Assembly: GCA_023301725.1 (NCBI GenBank)
Contig: JALZUD010000015.1
Location: forward strand, 1-53,911
Direction of reading: 5' to 3'
Length of the DNA stretch: 53,911 nucleotides
Origin: Granulosicoccus sp.
GTDB taxonomy: Bacteria; Pseudomonadota; Gammaproteobacteria; Granulosicoccales; Granulosicoccaceae
Below, piece by piece: positions 45,421 to 53,911 of the stretch (its first letter is position 1; every line of letters begins with the position of its first letter). Under the pieces are notes generated by a model that searched no databases, had not been told where the DNA came from, and saw only the letters and a program-made list of their open reading frames with translations. The translations under genes were made by a program, and so were the position numbers.

Positions 45421-45735
45421 TTAACCGTCCACTGACGAAGAATCAGCGTTGAAAAAACGCTCCTTCTTACCGTCATCGTTAATGCGAAAACCGACGCGAC
45501 CGCCCTTCTTGGTTGAAGGATTGAACAACGCCACATTGGAGATGTGCAAAGACAACTCCTTTTCCTGTATGCCGCCCGGATCACCCATTTGAGGATTACC
45601 CTTTGCGTGCTTCTTGACTAGGTTTACCCCGTCAACGATTACACGATCGTCAAGCACGGCTTCAACCTTGCCACGCCTGCCCTTATCTCTACCGACGAGA
45701 ACAATTACGTCGTCGCCTTGTTTAATTCGTTGCAT
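45421..45735 (-). CDS. rplX: 50S ribosomal protein L24
   Basis: This 104-residue protein starts [20 protein letters not shown], the KOW motif, with RGKVEAVL following and a [20 protein letters not shown] block. It initiates 50S assembly near the exit tunnel. It lies 28 bp after rplN. Confidence 0.98.
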   Translation of the reverse strand: MQRIKQGDDVIVLVGRDKGRRGKVEAVLDDRVIVDGVNLVKKHAKGNPQMGDPGGIQEKELSLHISNVALFNPSTKKGGRVGFRINDDGKKERFFNADSSSVDG

Positions 45736-45763
45736 TATTTTATGCCCGCGTTTTCCGACAGCT

Positions 45764-46132
45764 CTACAGCACTTCTGGAGCGAGAGAGACGATTTTCATG
45801 AATTTTTCGTTACGAAGCTCACGTGTGACAGGTCCGAATATACGAGTGCCTACTGGCTCAAGCTTTGCATTCAGAATTACTGCCGCGTTTGCGTCAAAAC
45901 GAATTGCGGAGCCATCAGTACGACGGATCGCCTTTGCTGTCCTAACAACCACTGCGTTGTAGACTTCGCCCTTCTTTACCTTGCCACGCGGGATAGCATC
46001 CTTGATGCTTACCTTAATGACATCTCCTACTCGCGCGTAACGTCGGTGCGAGCCGCCCAGCACCTTGATGCACTGCACTCGGCGCGCGCCACTATTATCT
46101 GCCACGTTTAAGACAGTTTGCATTTGAATCAT
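45764..46132 (-). CDS. rplN: 50S ribosomal protein L14
   Basis: This 122-residue protein starts [20 protein letters not shown], the conserved L14 N-terminus. It ends [12 protein letters not shown] and contains [20 protein letters not shown]. It lies at the subunit interface and opens the spc block, 54 bp after rpsQ. Confidence 0.98.
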   Translation of the reverse strand: MIQMQTVLNVADNSGARRVQCIKVLGGSHRRYARVGDVIKVSIKDAIPRGKVKKGEVYNAVVVRTAKAIRRTDGSAIRFDANAAVILNAKLEPVGTRIFGPVTRELRNEKFMKIVSLAPEVL

Positions 46133-46186
46133 CGGACGCTACTCTTATTTCGTTCCACGCTTAACTTGTTTAGCAACTGACCAGGC

Positions 46187-46477
46187 CTATTCGGCGGCGG
46201 CAGTTAGCACCTTGTCCAACGTCCATGACTTAGTCTTGGACAACGGACGACACTCTTTTATTTGTACAACATCGCCAATTTTCAGAGCGTTGTCTTGATC
46301 GTGCACATGATACTTCTTGCTACGTCGCATGTACTTGCCATAAATAGGATGCTTGATGCGGCGCTCAACCTGAACTGTCGCAGTTTGCTCCATTTTGTTG
46401 CTTGTTACCCTACCAACAACGGTACGGGTACGCTTCTCTTCTGCTGTAGCAGCGGCTGTCTGATTTTGATCACTCAT
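46187..46477 (-). CDS. rpsQ: 30S ribosomal protein S17
   Basis: This 96-residue protein has a short Ala/Thr-rich N-terminal extension, then [20 protein letters not shown] and [20 protein letters not shown], ending [17 protein letters not shown]. It is a primary 16S rRNA binder. It lies 2 bp after rpmC and ends the S10-type block. Confidence 0.98.
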   Translation of the reverse strand: MSDQNQTAAATAEEKRTRTVVGRVTSNKMEQTATVQVERRIKHPIYGKYMRRSKKYHVHDQDNALKIGDVVQIKECRPLSKTKSWTLDKVLTAAAE

Positions 46478-46479
46478 GC

Positions 46480-46686
46480 TCAGCCTTCCACTGATTGTTT
46501 CTGGTGAATAACGGTTTTTATACGCGCTATTTCGCGACGTACTCGCTTAAAATTGTGAGGCTTGATGTCTTGACCGGATCCACGCTGCATTCGCAGATTA
46601 AACTGCTCGCGAAACAAACCGTTCAACTCTGTATTCAATTCGGATACTGACTTTGCAGCCAGCTCGGTAACATGTGCATTAGCCAT
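46480..46686 (-). CDS. rpmC: 50S ribosomal protein L29
   Basis: This 68-residue, all-helical protein has [20 protein letters not shown] and [18 protein letters not shown]. It sits beside the exit tunnel near the trigger-factor site. Its ATG overlaps the last base of the rplP stop codon, implying coupling. Confidence 0.97.
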   Translation of the reverse strand: MANAHVTELAAKSVSELNTELNGLFREQFNLRMQRGSGQDIKPHNFKRVRREIARIKTVIHQKQSVEG

Positions 46687-47099
46687 TACGCTGCAGTCCT
46701 CACAACAAATGTTGTCGCAATAGGAAGCTTTGCAGCCGCCAAAGCGAAGGCTTCACGAGCGATCTCTTCTGTCACGCCCTCCATTTCATAAAGCATCTTG
46801 CCAGGTTGAATCTTGGCTACCCAATACTCTACGTTACCCTTACCTTTACCCATTCGAACTTCGATAGGCTTTTTGGTCACAGGTGTATCAGGGAAGATCC
46901 TGATCCAAATCTTTCCACCACGCTTGATATGACGAGTCATAGCGCGTCTGGCAGATTCGATTTGCCTAGCTGTCAATCTGCCCCGGGCAGTGGCCTTCAG
47001 GCCGTACTCACCGAAACTGACTTTGTTACCGTTCTGTGCCAGACCACGGTTTCTCCCCGTGTGCTGCTTTCTGAATTTAGTGCGTTTAGGTTGAAGCAT
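46686..47099 (-). CDS. rplP: 50S ribosomal protein L16
   Basis: This 137-residue protein starts [20 protein letters not shown], the invariant L16 N-terminus. It contains [20 protein letters not shown] and [20 protein letters not shown]. It organises the A-site region of 23S rRNA. The gap to rpsC upstream is 144 bp, much wider than in most gammaproteobacteria. Confidence 0.98.
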   Translation of the reverse strand: MLQPKRTKFRKQHTGRNRGLAQNGNKVSFGEYGLKATARGRLTARQIESARRAMTRHIKRGGKIWIRIFPDTPVTKKPIEVRMGKGKGNVEYWVAKIQPGKMLYEMEGVTEEIAREAFALAAAKLPIATTFVVRTAA

Positions 47100-47243
47100 C
47101 TTCTCTTGCTCTGTTTGCTACCGGCGACCCCTGACCAGGTCATGGGCCCAAAACGGTTAGCGGTACTTTGTAATATTTTGTCCAGTAGAGCCATGCCGCC
47201 GTATATTTACTCGGCTTGCTATGGCCATACCAGTGTCAAACTT

Positions 47244-47930
47244 CTACTTGGCGTTTGCGGTGCTCGCTACACTTTTAGCGCGCTTTTCTTCCAGATCAAA
47301 GACTTCACCGTGACAAATCCAGACCTTTATACCGATAACGCCGTATGTGGTCTGGGCCTCTGCTACGCCATAATCGATGTCAGCACGCAAAGTGTGTAGG
47401 GGAACTCGTCCATCGTGGTACCACTCGCGACGGGCGATCTCGGCACCGTTCAGACGTCCGGATACGGCGATTTTCACACCTTGGGCACCTAAACGCATAG
47501 TGTTTGTTAAAACGCGTTTCATAGCACGACGAAACATAACCCGGCGCTCTAGCTGTTGGGCAACACCTTCTGCAACTAACTGCGCATCCAACTCAGGCTT
47601 GCGAATTTCAGCAATGTTAATTTTAACATTGTTTATGTTAATAGTGAGTTGCTGTGCGATTGCACGACGTAGCTTTTCAACATCTTCGCCCTTTTTACCG
47701 ATGACAATACCCGGACGTGCCGAATGGATTGTCACGATAATTGACTTAGCAGGCCGCTGAATCTGTATTCGGCTTACTGACGCGTGAGATAGCTTCTTCT
47801 TCAAGAACGCGCGAATCTGAATGTCATCGTTCAGGTAGTTGGCATAATCTTCAGTGCCCGCATACCACGTAGAGTTCCAATCCTGAGAGATTCCAAGACG
47901 AATTCCAATTGGATGTACTTTTTGACCCAT
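47244..47930 (-). CDS. rpsC: 30S ribosomal protein S3
   Basis: This 228-residue protein starts [20 protein letters not shown]. It has a KH domain ([20 protein letters not shown], ~60-85) and the C-terminal block [20 protein letters not shown]. It forms part of the mRNA entry channel with helicase activity. It lies 3 bp after rplV. Confidence 0.98.
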   Translation of the reverse strand: MGQKVHPIGIRLGISQDWNSTWYAGTEDYANYLNDDIQIRAFLKKKLSHASVSRIQIQRPAKSIIVTIHSARPGIVIGKKGEDVEKLRRAIAQQLTININNVKINIAEIRKPELDAQLVAEGVAQQLERRVMFRRAMKRVLTNTMRLGAQGVKIAVSGRLNGAEIARREWYHDGRVPLHTLRADIDYGVAEAQTTYGVIGIKVWICHGEVFDLEEKRAKSVASTANAK

Positions 47931-47933
47931 CGT

Positions 47934-48272
47934 TTAGCTCCTTCCGTCCGAAACGGTCACGGTAATATGGCTGGTACGTTTCAAGATTCGGTTTGCACGA
48001 CCCTTGGCTCGCGCTCTTAATCTCTTCATTACCGGGCCAGCATTCACCTGTACAGCCGAAACCTTCAGCTCGTCAATGTCAGCACCCTCGTTGTGTTCAG
48101 CGTTCGCAATAGCGCTGTCGACTAGCTTCTTCATCAACGCGCCAGCTTTCTTCTCGCTGAACGTTAGCAGTTCGATAGCCTTTTCGACTGGCAAACCGCG
48201 AATCTGATCCGCGACTAATCTAGCCTTCTGCGGCGAGAGACGCGCCGTCTTTAATGTAGATTCAACTTGCAT
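47934..48272 (-). CDS. rplV: 50S ribosomal protein L22
   Basis: This 112-residue protein has [20 protein letters not shown] near the start and an extended beta loop [20 protein letters not shown] that lines the exit tunnel. It lies 2 bp after rpsS in the S10-type block. Confidence 0.98.
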   Translation of the reverse strand: MQVESTLKTARLSPQKARLVADQIRGLPVEKAIELLTFSEKKAGALMKKLVDSAIANAEHNEGADIDELKVSAVQVNAGPVMKRLRARAKGRANRILKRTSHITVTVSDGRS

Positions 48273-48274
48273 GA

Positions 48275-48547
48275 CTATCTCGACTTCTTATCTGCAACGT
48301 GACCTTTGTAGGTGCGCGTTGCCGCGAATTCACCCAACTTGTGGCCAACCATATTTTCTGAAACCAGCACAGGCACGTGAACTCGACCGTTGTGCACAGC
48401 AATCGTGAAACCCACCATGTCAGGCAGAATCATTGATCGACGTGACCATGTCTTGATAGGACGCTTACTGTTTGAAGCTCGTGCTTCTTCCACCTTTTTG
48501 ATGAGGTGGTAGTCAACAAACGGTCCTTTCTTCAGGGAACGTGGCAT
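48275..48547 (-). CDS. rpsS: 30S ribosomal protein S19
   Basis: This 90-residue protein starts [20 protein letters not shown] and has [20 protein letters not shown] and [20 protein letters not shown]. It sits in the 30S head in complex with S13. It lies 13 bp after rplB. Confidence 0.98.
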   Translation of the reverse strand: MPRSLKKGPFVDYHLIKKVEEARASNSKRPIKTWSRRSMILPDMVGFTIAVHNGRVHVPVLVSENMVGHKLGEFAATRTYKGHVADKKSR

Positions 48548-48560
48548 AGATCTCTACCTG

Positions 48561-49388
48561 CTATTTCTTTGAACGACGACGAACAATCATGTTATCCGTG
48601 CGCTTGTTTGAACGAGTTTTGTAACCCTTCGTTGGGGTACCCCATGGGCTTACTGGATGCCGACCACCTGATGTTCGACCTTCACCACCACCATGTGGAT
48701 GATCGACCGGGTTCATAGCAACACCACGAACTGTTGGCCTAACACCGCGCCAACGACTGGCTCCGGCCTTACCCAGCTTGCGAAGAGCATGCTCGCCGTT
48801 GCCGACTTCACCGATGGTTGCGCGACAATCAGTTTGTACGCGCCTCATTTCGCCTGAGCGAAGACGCACAGTTGCGTACATACCCTCTCGGGCTACCAGC
48901 TGAACCGCCGCACCGGCACTCCGAGCGACTTGTGCACCGCGACCAGGCTTCAGCTCAATGGCGTGAATGGTTGATCCGACTGGGATATTCGCAAGCGGGA
49001 GACAATTACCGGGCTTGATAGGCGCCTCACGGCCAGACATTAGCTTTGCGCCAACTGCCACACCTTTTGGAGCCAGTATGTAACGACGCTCTCCGTCTGC
49101 ATATTTAATGAGTGCGATGTTTGCAGTCCTGTTTGGATCATACTCAAGACGCTCTACAAGGGCCGGAATGCCATCCTTGTTACGCTTGAAATCTATAACT
49201 CGGTACCGACGCTTGTGACCACCACCTATGTGCCGAGTAGTGATTCGACCCTTGTTGTTACGACCGCCCGACTTACTCAGACTCTCGACAAGTGGCTCAT
49301 AAGGGCCTTCTTTCGAAAGCTCTTTATTGACAACGCGGACCTGGAAACGCTTACCAGGTGATGTTGGTTTTGACTTTACGAGTGCCAT
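48561..49388 (-). CDS. rplB: 50S ribosomal protein L2
   Basis: This 275-residue protein has [20 protein letters not shown] in the first half and the C-terminal block [20 protein letters not shown], whose His (HPHGGGEG) is tied to peptidyl-transferase centre assembly. It is a primary 23S rRNA binder. It lies 2 bp after rplW. Normal length. Confidence 0.98.
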   Translation of the reverse strand: MALVKSKPTSPGKRFQVRVVNKELSKEGPYEPLVESLSKSGGRNNKGRITTRHIGGGHKRRYRVIDFKRNKDGIPALVERLEYDPNRTANIALIKYADGERRYILAPKGVAVGAKLMSGREAPIKPGNCLPLANIPVGSTIHAIELKPGRGAQVARSAGAAVQLVAREGMYATVRLRSGEMRRVQTDCRATIGEVGNGEHALRKLGKAGASRWRGVRPTVRGVAMNPVDHPHGGGEGRTSGGRHPVSPWGTPTKGYKTRSNKRTDNMIVRRRSKK

Positions 49389-49390
49389 GA

Positions 49391-49690
49391 CTAACCTTCA
49401 ACTCCCATAAAATCAATGTCCTGACCTTCAGCCAGACGTACAATTGCTTTCTTCCAGTCAGAGCGCTTTCCTTCGCTCGATCCGAAACGTTTTGTCTTGC
49501 CGCGAACGTTGACGATCTGTACACCGCGAACGTCGACACTGAACAGTTTTTCTACAGCCTTACGCACTTCAAGCTTGGAAGCATCGTTAGCCACACGAAA
49601 AGTGTGTCGACCTTCCATCTCTGCAGCGGTTGCCGTTTTTTCCGACACGTGTGGCGCCAGAATGACTTGATAGAGTCTTTGATCGTTCAT
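49391..49690 (-). CDS. rplW: 50S ribosomal protein L23
   Basis: This 99-residue protein has [20 protein letters not shown] and the family block [20 protein letters not shown]. It is the exit-tunnel docking site for trigger factor and SRP. Its ATG overlaps the rplD stop by four bases (ATGA). Confidence 0.98.
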   Translation of the reverse strand: MNDQRLYQVILAPHVSEKTATAAEMEGRHTFRVANDASKLEVRKAVEKLFSVDVRGVQIVNVRGKTKRFGSSEGKRSDWKKAIVRLAEGQDIDFMGVEG

Positions 49691-50289
49691 GACAAGCGCT
49701 CCTCAAGTTGCTTGATGGCCGATTCAGTTGCAACAATATGTTGAAACCTAACCAAACTGACGGGGTCGACACCTTCAACGTCCAAGACCTGCACGTAAGG
49801 GATGTTGCGGCTAGCTAGGTATACTGCCTCGTCGACTTCATCCATCAAAAACAGAACTTTCTCAACGCCAAGCTCAGCCATCTTCTTCTTCATCAGTTGA
49901 GTCTTGCCTTGCTCGAGACTCAAAGAATCGACGATGATTAGACGACCTTGCTCTGCTGCATGAGAGAGAATCGAACGCAGAGCGCCCCGATACATCTTCT
50001 TGTTGACTTTTTGCGAGTAATCGCGTGGCTTGGCTGCGAATGTCACACCACCACCAGCCCAGATTGGACTGCGCGAAGTACCTGCACGTGCTCGTCCTGT
50101 GCCTTTCTGACGCCAAGGCTTGGCGCCGCCACCACGAACTTCTGAACGTGTTTTCTGAGCTGCATTACCTGATCGCGCAGCGGCCAGGTAAGCAGTGACA
50201 ATTTGATGTACCAAGCCCTCGTTATAGCTCACACCAAATACTGAATCTGCAACGGTCATTGTGCCGCCGCTGTGGGTCTTTAAATCCAT
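49687..50289 (-). CDS. rplD: 50S ribosomal protein L4
   Basis: This 200-residue protein has [20 protein letters not shown] and [20 protein letters not shown], the extended loop that reaches the exit tunnel. In E. coli L4 also represses its own operon through the leader RNA. Here the leader would have to lie upstream of rplC, since rpsJ is not at the head of this block. It overlaps rplW by four bases and follows rplC by 4 bp. Confidence 0.98.
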   Translation of the reverse strand: MDLKTHSGGTMTVADSVFGVSYNEGLVHQIVTAYLAAARSGNAAQKTRSEVRGGGAKPWRQKGTGRARAGTSRSPIWAGGGVTFAAKPRDYSQKVNKKMYRGALRSILSHAAEQGRLIIVDSLSLEQGKTQLMKKKMAELGVEKVLFLMDEVDEAVYLASRNIPYVQVLDVEGVDPVSLVRFQHIVATESAIKQLEERLS

Positions 50290-50293
50290 CTTC

Positions 50294-50947
50294 TCAGCTC
50301 TTCGCTTTCTTTTGCTTGACGGCTGGCTTGATAATCACATCACTGCCGTCCGCACCCGGTATAGCACCTCTGACCAGAATCACAGCTCTTCCTTCGTCGA
50401 GCTTGACCACCCTGAGGTTTTGCGTTGTTCGCTGCACAGCACCCATGTGCCCTGCCATTTTCTTACCCTTAAATACTCGACCTGGCGTTTGGTTCTGACC
50501 AATAGAGCCTGGTGCTCGATGTGACAAAGAGTTGCCGTGCGTCGCGTCTTGCATCTGGAAGTTGTGACGCTTAACACCGCCAGCGAACCCCTTACCAATG
50601 CTTGTACCAGTCACGTCGACTTTTTGACCCTCTTCGAAGATCTCCATACCGAACTCACCACCGACTTCTAACTCACCACCTTCGTCGCCTTCCAGCCTAA
50701 ATTCCCACAAACCTCTGCCTGCTCCAACGCCAGCTTTGGCGAAATGACCAGCCTGCGCTTTGGACAAGTGGCTCGTCTTTTTAGAACCGGTTGTTACTTG
50801 CACGCTTACGTAGCCATCACGCTCTACGGTTTTACGAGCAGTAACTCTGTTTTTCTCGACCTCGATGACGGTCACGGGCGTCGATACACCTGTATCGTCG
50901 AACACACGCGTCATGCCGAGCTTGCGGCCAACTACACCAAGAGTCAT
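50294..50947 (-). CDS. rplC: 50S ribosomal protein L3
   Basis: The ATG at 50947 has GGAG seven bases upstream and starts [20 protein letters not shown], giving 217 residues; a GTG at 50962 is in frame but would include the ribosome site. [20 protein letters not shown] is the family block with the methylated-Gln position. It is the first gene of the ribosomal run here. rpsJ, normally just upstream, is 2.5 kb away beyond tag and the EAL/HDOD gene. Confidence 0.98.
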   Translation of the reverse strand: MTLGVVGRKLGMTRVFDDTGVSTPVTVIEVEKNRVTARKTVERDGYVSVQVTTGSKKTSHLSKAQAGHFAKAGVGAGRGLWEFRLEGDEGGELEVGGEFGMEIFEEGQKVDVTGTSIGKGFAGGVKRHNFQMQDATHGNSLSHRAPGSIGQNQTPGRVFKGKKMAGHMGAVQRTTQNLRVVKLDEGRAVILVRGAIPGADGSDVIIKPAVKQKKAKS

Positions 50948-50988
50948 CGTTTTCTCCAACACATTTTTTTCGAACTCACATGCACTAA

Positions 50989-51051
50989 AGCTGCACCTTA
51001 CCTTTCGCTTGGGGCCTTGATGGCCAGGATGCGACGGCAGATTGTGCAGCT
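50989..51051 (-). promoter_or_regulatory. Structured leader upstream of rplC
   Basis: AGCTGCAC (50989-50996) and GTGCAGCT (51044-51051) form a perfect 8-bp basal stem. GGCC-ttgat-GGCC (51013-51025) forms a small hairpin inside. It lies in the untranslated leader 42 bp before rplC, where an L4-responsive leader could sit now that rpsJ is elsewhere. The link to L4 is inference. Confidence 0.4.
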
Positions 51052-51319
51052 CAGAACTATACGGCTCGGATCAATGGCAACCACCCGCTTTAACTGGCAG
51101 TTACCTCTTACAAACAAGCCAATGGGGTGGTCACATCGGCCAAGTTAGCTCGCAATCATATCATTTAAAAATATTGTTAACCAGTGATCAGCAGAATTTT
51201 TAATCGATTTTTATAAAAAAGCGTGTCGCTATAATCCAGAGCTCTCGATTTTCGGTGTCTTTTGACGAATTTCTGCCAACATATCATCACCATTGTGCAA
51301 TTTACTCATAGGTAATTAC
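51052..51319. promoter_or_regulatory. Divergent promoter region between rplC and tag
   Basis: This AT-rich stretch separates the divergent rplC and tag genes. For tag, a perfect TATAAT lies at 51230-51235 but no good -35 is spaced correctly. For rplC, the minus strand has TATGAT about 17 bp after a weak TGGTTA (near 51138-51184). The ribosomal block must have its own promoter here, because rpsJ upstream ends in a terminator. Confidence 0.4.
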
Positions 51320-51949
51320 ATGACTGAGCACGCTGAAGAACGCTGCCACACCCCTCGGAACGACCCTTGTTTTCAAATCTACCATGACACCGAGTGGGGC
51401 GTGCCAACATCATCTGATCAGCAATTTTTTGAGAAAATCTGCCTTGAAGGCTTCCAAGCCGGCTTGAGTTGGCGCACCGTTCTTCATCGCAGAGACGCGC
51501 TTCGTCAGGCATTTAGCGGTTTTTGCCCCGATATCATCGCAGAATACTCACCTAAGGAAGTTTCGCGCATCATGAGTCATTCTGGTGTAATCCGCAATGA
51601 GCGTAAAATCAGGTCTGTACTCAATAATGCGGCAAGATTTCAAGAGCTCAGAGTTCAAAACGTTTCACTTGCAGAGCTGTTTTGGGAAATGGAACCTTCC
51701 AGCAAGCAAAGGCCGAAGGTGATTACCCACGCGTGGCTTCTTGAGAACGCATTTACGCATGAATCAACCGTCTTGGCGCGGTCATTGAAAAAAATGGGCT
51801 GGAGCTTCGTTGGACCTACCAGCATCTACGCCACCATGCAAGCGCTTGGCATTGTCAATGACCATGTGACTGGATGTCCGTGCAGAGGGGAAATTGATCA
51901 GTTACGAAAAACATTACAACGACCCAGCAGTCGTTGCATTGAATTCTAA
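51320..51949 (+). CDS. tag: DNA-3-methyladenine glycosylase I
   Basis: This 209-residue repair enzyme excises 3-methyladenine from alkylated DNA. The ATG at 51320 has AGGT seven bases ahead; a TTG at 51293 is less likely. Family features are IYHDTEWGVPTSSDQQFFEK, LEGFQAGLSWRTVLHRRDAL and the late WSFVGPTSIYATMQALGIVN. The zinc ligands appear present: Cys in ERCHTPR, His in IYHDTEW, then His and Cys in NDHVTGCPC. It is transcribed against the surrounding ribosomal genes and interrupts the usual rpsJ-rplC neighbourhood. Confidence 0.92.
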   Translation: MTEHAEERCHTPRNDPCFQIYHDTEWGVPTSSDQQFFEKICLEGFQAGLSWRTVLHRRDALRQAFSGFCPDIIAEYSPKEVSRIMSHSGVIRNERKIRSVLNNAARFQELRVQNVSLAELFWEMEPSSKQRPKVITHAWLLENAFTHESTVLARSLKKMGWSFVGPTSIYATMQALGIVNDHVTGCPCRGEIDQLRKTLQRPSSRCIEF

Positions 51950-52031
51950 AGAGTAGATTTCTATGAAATAGACGAGACACTTTGACTCACAAAAATCAGA
52001 GACAGGTCCTTTCGCAATTGCAGTCGAGCGC

Positions 52032-53231
52032 CTAAATTAGACTAAATGTAGTTTCCGTCCAAGCGATTGCCTGTTGATAAATAGGACCATTAATTTCAAT
52101 ATCCGGCATGGCGTCAATACCAACCTCTGGCTTTTCCAGCCGCACCACTAATCCGAGCATTTGGCCCCCTTCCCCCTCACCATTGAGCAGTTGGACACTA
52201 ATTTCTTCGCTGATTGATAGCCTCTCTAACGCTTCTTGTAATTCAGTGTCTATAAGAACACCAAGCAGCGACAACAAGCCGATCATAAAATACATCGCAT
52301 CGTTGTCGAGGTTTCTGTGTTGGGCCAATATCTGACAAAACCGCGCCCTTGTCAGGGCCATCTTGATAAGCTCAGGCGGCTTGTCATCCATCCCAGTCAT
52401 AACCAATAGGGTGACCCAATTGCGAATAGGCTCACGACCTAACATTACTGCGGCATGCCGAATTGATGTTACTTCGTTGCGCAGTCCGCACATGGGGGAA
52501 TTCACGTATTTAAGCGTTCTAACACTCAGTGCAACATCATGACTTAAGGTTTCTGCAAGCTCTTCAATACTGGCGTTCGGATCACTAATCTGGGCTAACA
52601 ACTGAAGAATCGCCACCTTGTTTTGTGGTAGCTTTACACCGCTTATAACTTTCGGCTTTGCAAAGTAATAACCCTGATAATAGTGAAAACCCAGGAGTTT
52701 AAGCGCCTCAAACTCTTCTAACGTTTCTACACGTTCAGCGAGAGACAACCTGCCTTCCTCTTCATCTTTTAGTCGGTGGGCTGCCAACGCCTCCATACTG
52801 TGCTGAGTGATGTCGTATTTAATGATGTGCGCGAGCGGCAGCAAACGAGCAAATTGTTCAACATCCACGAAGTCGTCTAAAGCAATTAGATGGCCCATCT
52901 TGCGCAGCGACAACACACCGGCGTATACGGCATCGGTGACCTGAACATCTTCCAGAACCTCCAGGACGCAGGTGCCAGGCTCAAGCAATTCGAGCATCTC
53001 TGGACTCTCGAGAAAACGCTGAGTCAGATTGATAAATGCCTTACTCTGGCCAACGATAGATGCAAGCCCAGCCTCGACTACGGTGTCTACCAGAACACGC
53101 GCCGTAGCAGTATCCCCGTCCACAGAAGTATCGTAGCAATTTTTTTCAGTCGAACGGAATAGTAGCTCGTAACCGAAGGTGTTGCTCTGCACGTCCAATA
53201 TTGGTTGTCTGGCAATATAAAAGGCAGTCAT
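52032..53231 (-). CDS. EAL (degenerate) plus HDOD signalling protein
   Basis: This 399-residue cytoplasmic protein has an EAL-like domain at ~1-195 and an HDOD domain at ~200-390. In the EAL part the motif reads FGYELLFRS (ELL for EAL) and ALDDF and IKYD are kept, but other catalytic metal ligands look replaced. It is therefore more likely a c-di-GMP binder or structural domain than an active phosphodiesterase, as in YuxH-type proteins. The HDOD part includes VALSVRTLKYVNSPMCGLRN and SIRHAAVMLGREPIRNWVTL. It lies on the ribosomal strand between rpsJ and rplC but after the rpsJ terminator, so it probably has its own promoter. The output pathway is unknown. Confidence 0.9.
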   Translation of the reverse strand: MTAFYIARQPILDVQSNTFGYELLFRSTEKNCYDTSVDGDTATARVLVDTVVEAGLASIVGQSKAFINLTQRFLESPEMLELLEPGTCVLEVLEDVQVTDAVYAGVLSLRKMGHLIALDDFVDVEQFARLLPLAHIIKYDITQHSMEALAAHRLKDEEEGRLSLAERVETLEEFEALKLLGFHYYQGYYFAKPKVISGVKLPQNKVAILQLLAQISDPNASIEELAETLSHDVALSVRTLKYVNSPMCGLRNEVTSIRHAAVMLGREPIRNWVTLLVMTGMDDKPPELIKMALTRARFCQILAQHRNLDNDAMYFMIGLLSLLGVLIDTELQEALERLSISEEISVQLLNGEGEGGQMLGLVVRLEKPEVGIDAMPDIEINGPIYQQAIAWTETTFSLI

Positions 53232-53430
53232 CTCACGTCATCCTGAAATTTCCAGATTCGAGCCCACTAGCTTAAAAATAATTACGAAGGCCCTCGACTA
53301 ACTACAGCTATCGGCACTATAACGCCAACAGTGAGGCCGTATTTTCTACAGAGGGTTACACAACACACAAACCGGCAAATAAAGACAACAGAAAGGATCA
53401 GTCGATAGAAAAGTTCACCGCCTGAAAACG

Positions 53431-53456
53431 AAAAAAGCCCGCAAATGCGGGCTTTC
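53431..53456 (-). terminator. Intrinsic terminator after rpsJ
   Basis: AAAGCCCGCA (53434-53443) and TGCGGGCTTT (53446-53455) form a perfect 10-bp stem; on the minus strand it runs on into TTTTTT. It begins 35 bp after the rpsJ stop and closes the tuf-rpsJ transcript, so rpsJ is not co-transcribed with rplC. Confidence 0.9.
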
Positions 53457-53490
53457 CAAGTGGTAGACGCAAAACGCGCTACATAGACAA

Positions 53491-53805
53491 CTAATTAAGT
53501 TTGATCTGAACGTCTACACCTGCAGCAAGATCAAGTTTCATCAATGCATCAACGGTCTTTTCCGTTGGATCCACAATATCCATAAGACGCTTGTGAGTAC
53601 GCAGCTCGTACTGATCACGCGCATCCTTGTTTACATGAGGAGAAACAAGAATTGTAAATCGCTCTTTCTTAGTCGGCAGAGGAATTGGCCCCAGAACTCT
53701 GGCACCCGTGCGCTTTGCAGTCTCAAGAATTTCTTTGGCAGAACGGTCGATCAAGCGATGATCGAACGCTTTAAGCCGGATACGTATTGTTTGACTAGAG
53801 GCCAT
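53491..53805 (-). CDS. rpsJ: 30S ribosomal protein S10 (NusE)
   Basis: This 104-residue protein has [20 protein letters not shown], the block [20 protein letters not shown] and [20 protein letters not shown]. Besides its place in the 30S head it partners NusB in transcription antitermination. It follows tuf by 3 bp. Unusually it is cut off from rplC by a terminator, an EAL/HDOD gene and tag. Confidence 0.98.
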   Translation of the reverse strand: MASSQTIRIRLKAFDHRLIDRSAKEILETAKRTGARVLGPIPLPTKKERFTILVSPHVNKDARDQYELRTHKRLMDIVDPTEKTVDALMKLDLAAGVDVQIKLN

Positions 53806-53808
53806 AAA

Positions 53809-53911
53809 TTACTCGATGATTTTAGCAACAACGCCCGCACCCACTGTGCGTCCGCCTTCTCGAATCGCAAAACGCAATCCGTCTTCCATCGCTATCGGAT
53901 TGATCAGATCG
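53809..53911 (-). CDS. tuf: Elongation factor Tu, C-terminal end (partial)
   Basis: The frame is open from the right edge to TAA at 53809-53811 and reads [20 protein letters not shown], then [13 protein letters not shown]. This is the C-terminal beta-barrel ending of EF-Tu. About 33 residues are in the window; the gene continues beyond the edge. It precedes rpsJ by 3 bp, the usual fusA-tuf-rpsJ arrangement. Confidence 0.97.
   Translation of the reverse strand, partial: DLINPIAMEDGLRFAIREGGRTVGAGVVAKIIE

Noticed and set aside
45614-47399. Long plus-strand frames across the ribosomal genes
   Set aside because: They are antisense to well-identified ribosomal protein genes and show no protein signature.
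51230-51235. Perfect TATAAT upstream of tag as a firm promoter
   Set aside because: No -35 with a fitting spacer could be found, so it is noted only within the regulatory-region entry.

Overview
The window reads as chromosomal DNA of a marine-type gammaproteobacterium. The evidence is the order and sequence of the S10-spc-alpha ribosomal block, Tat-exported DUF1501/DUF1800 proteins, an Agl alpha-glucoside importer and a DMGDH-like methylamine oxidase. A relative of Granulosicoccus is a guess from overall flavour, not something I can demonstrate. I saw no tRNA, rRNA, CRISPR array, transposase or integrase.

Layout, left to right. (1) 1-4035: the tail of a DUF2306 membrane protein, a small membrane protein, and a DUF1800-DUF1501 export pair. 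(2) 4473-8650: an orphan periplasmic binding protein followed by a large tandem-HAMP chemoreceptor, probably one sensory unit. (3) 8758-17510: a CPA1 antiporter, a 1361-residue calcium-repeat/OmpA composite protein, two small envelope proteins, and a PQQ-type sugar dehydrogenase with its cytochrome c. (4) 18496-24651: an EamA exporter, then a cassette (chemoreceptor remnant, LysR regulator, DMGDH-like oxidase/aminomethyltransferase) bracketed by a 110-bp direct repeat, then gpsA. The repeat carries the 3' ends of both flanking convergent genes, which suggests insertion into an ancestral exporter/gpsA spacer. (5) 24672-33921: an ABC exporter, a divergent alpha-glucoside uptake and hydrolysis locus (binding protein one way; two permeases, ATPase, alpha-glucosidase and a lipoprotein the other). 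(6) 33975-37006: a phnM - DUF1045 - MetE-like row, that is, phosphonate genes without the C-P lyase core. (7) 37252-50947: rplC to rplQ in classical order, including secY, rpmJ and rpoA. (8) 51320-53911: tag and an EAL/HDOD signalling gene lie between rplC and rpsJ. rpsJ stays with tuf and has its own terminator, so the S10 operon is split.

How the genes work together: the agl genes import alpha-glucosides and hydrolyse them inside the cell. The sugar dehydrogenase and cytochrome oxidise aldoses in the periplasm. The DMGDH-like enzyme probably demethylates N-methylated amines into the one-carbon pool under LysR control. The binding protein and chemoreceptor probably steer taxis toward a small solute. 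The right third is the translation core.

The items most worth a second look are the duplicated exporter/gpsA spacer, the calcium-repeat/CTERM-like/OmpA fusion, the split S10 operon, the binding-protein/chemoreceptor pair, the intrinsic terminator just before the ABC exporter start codon, and the orphan phosphonate genes.
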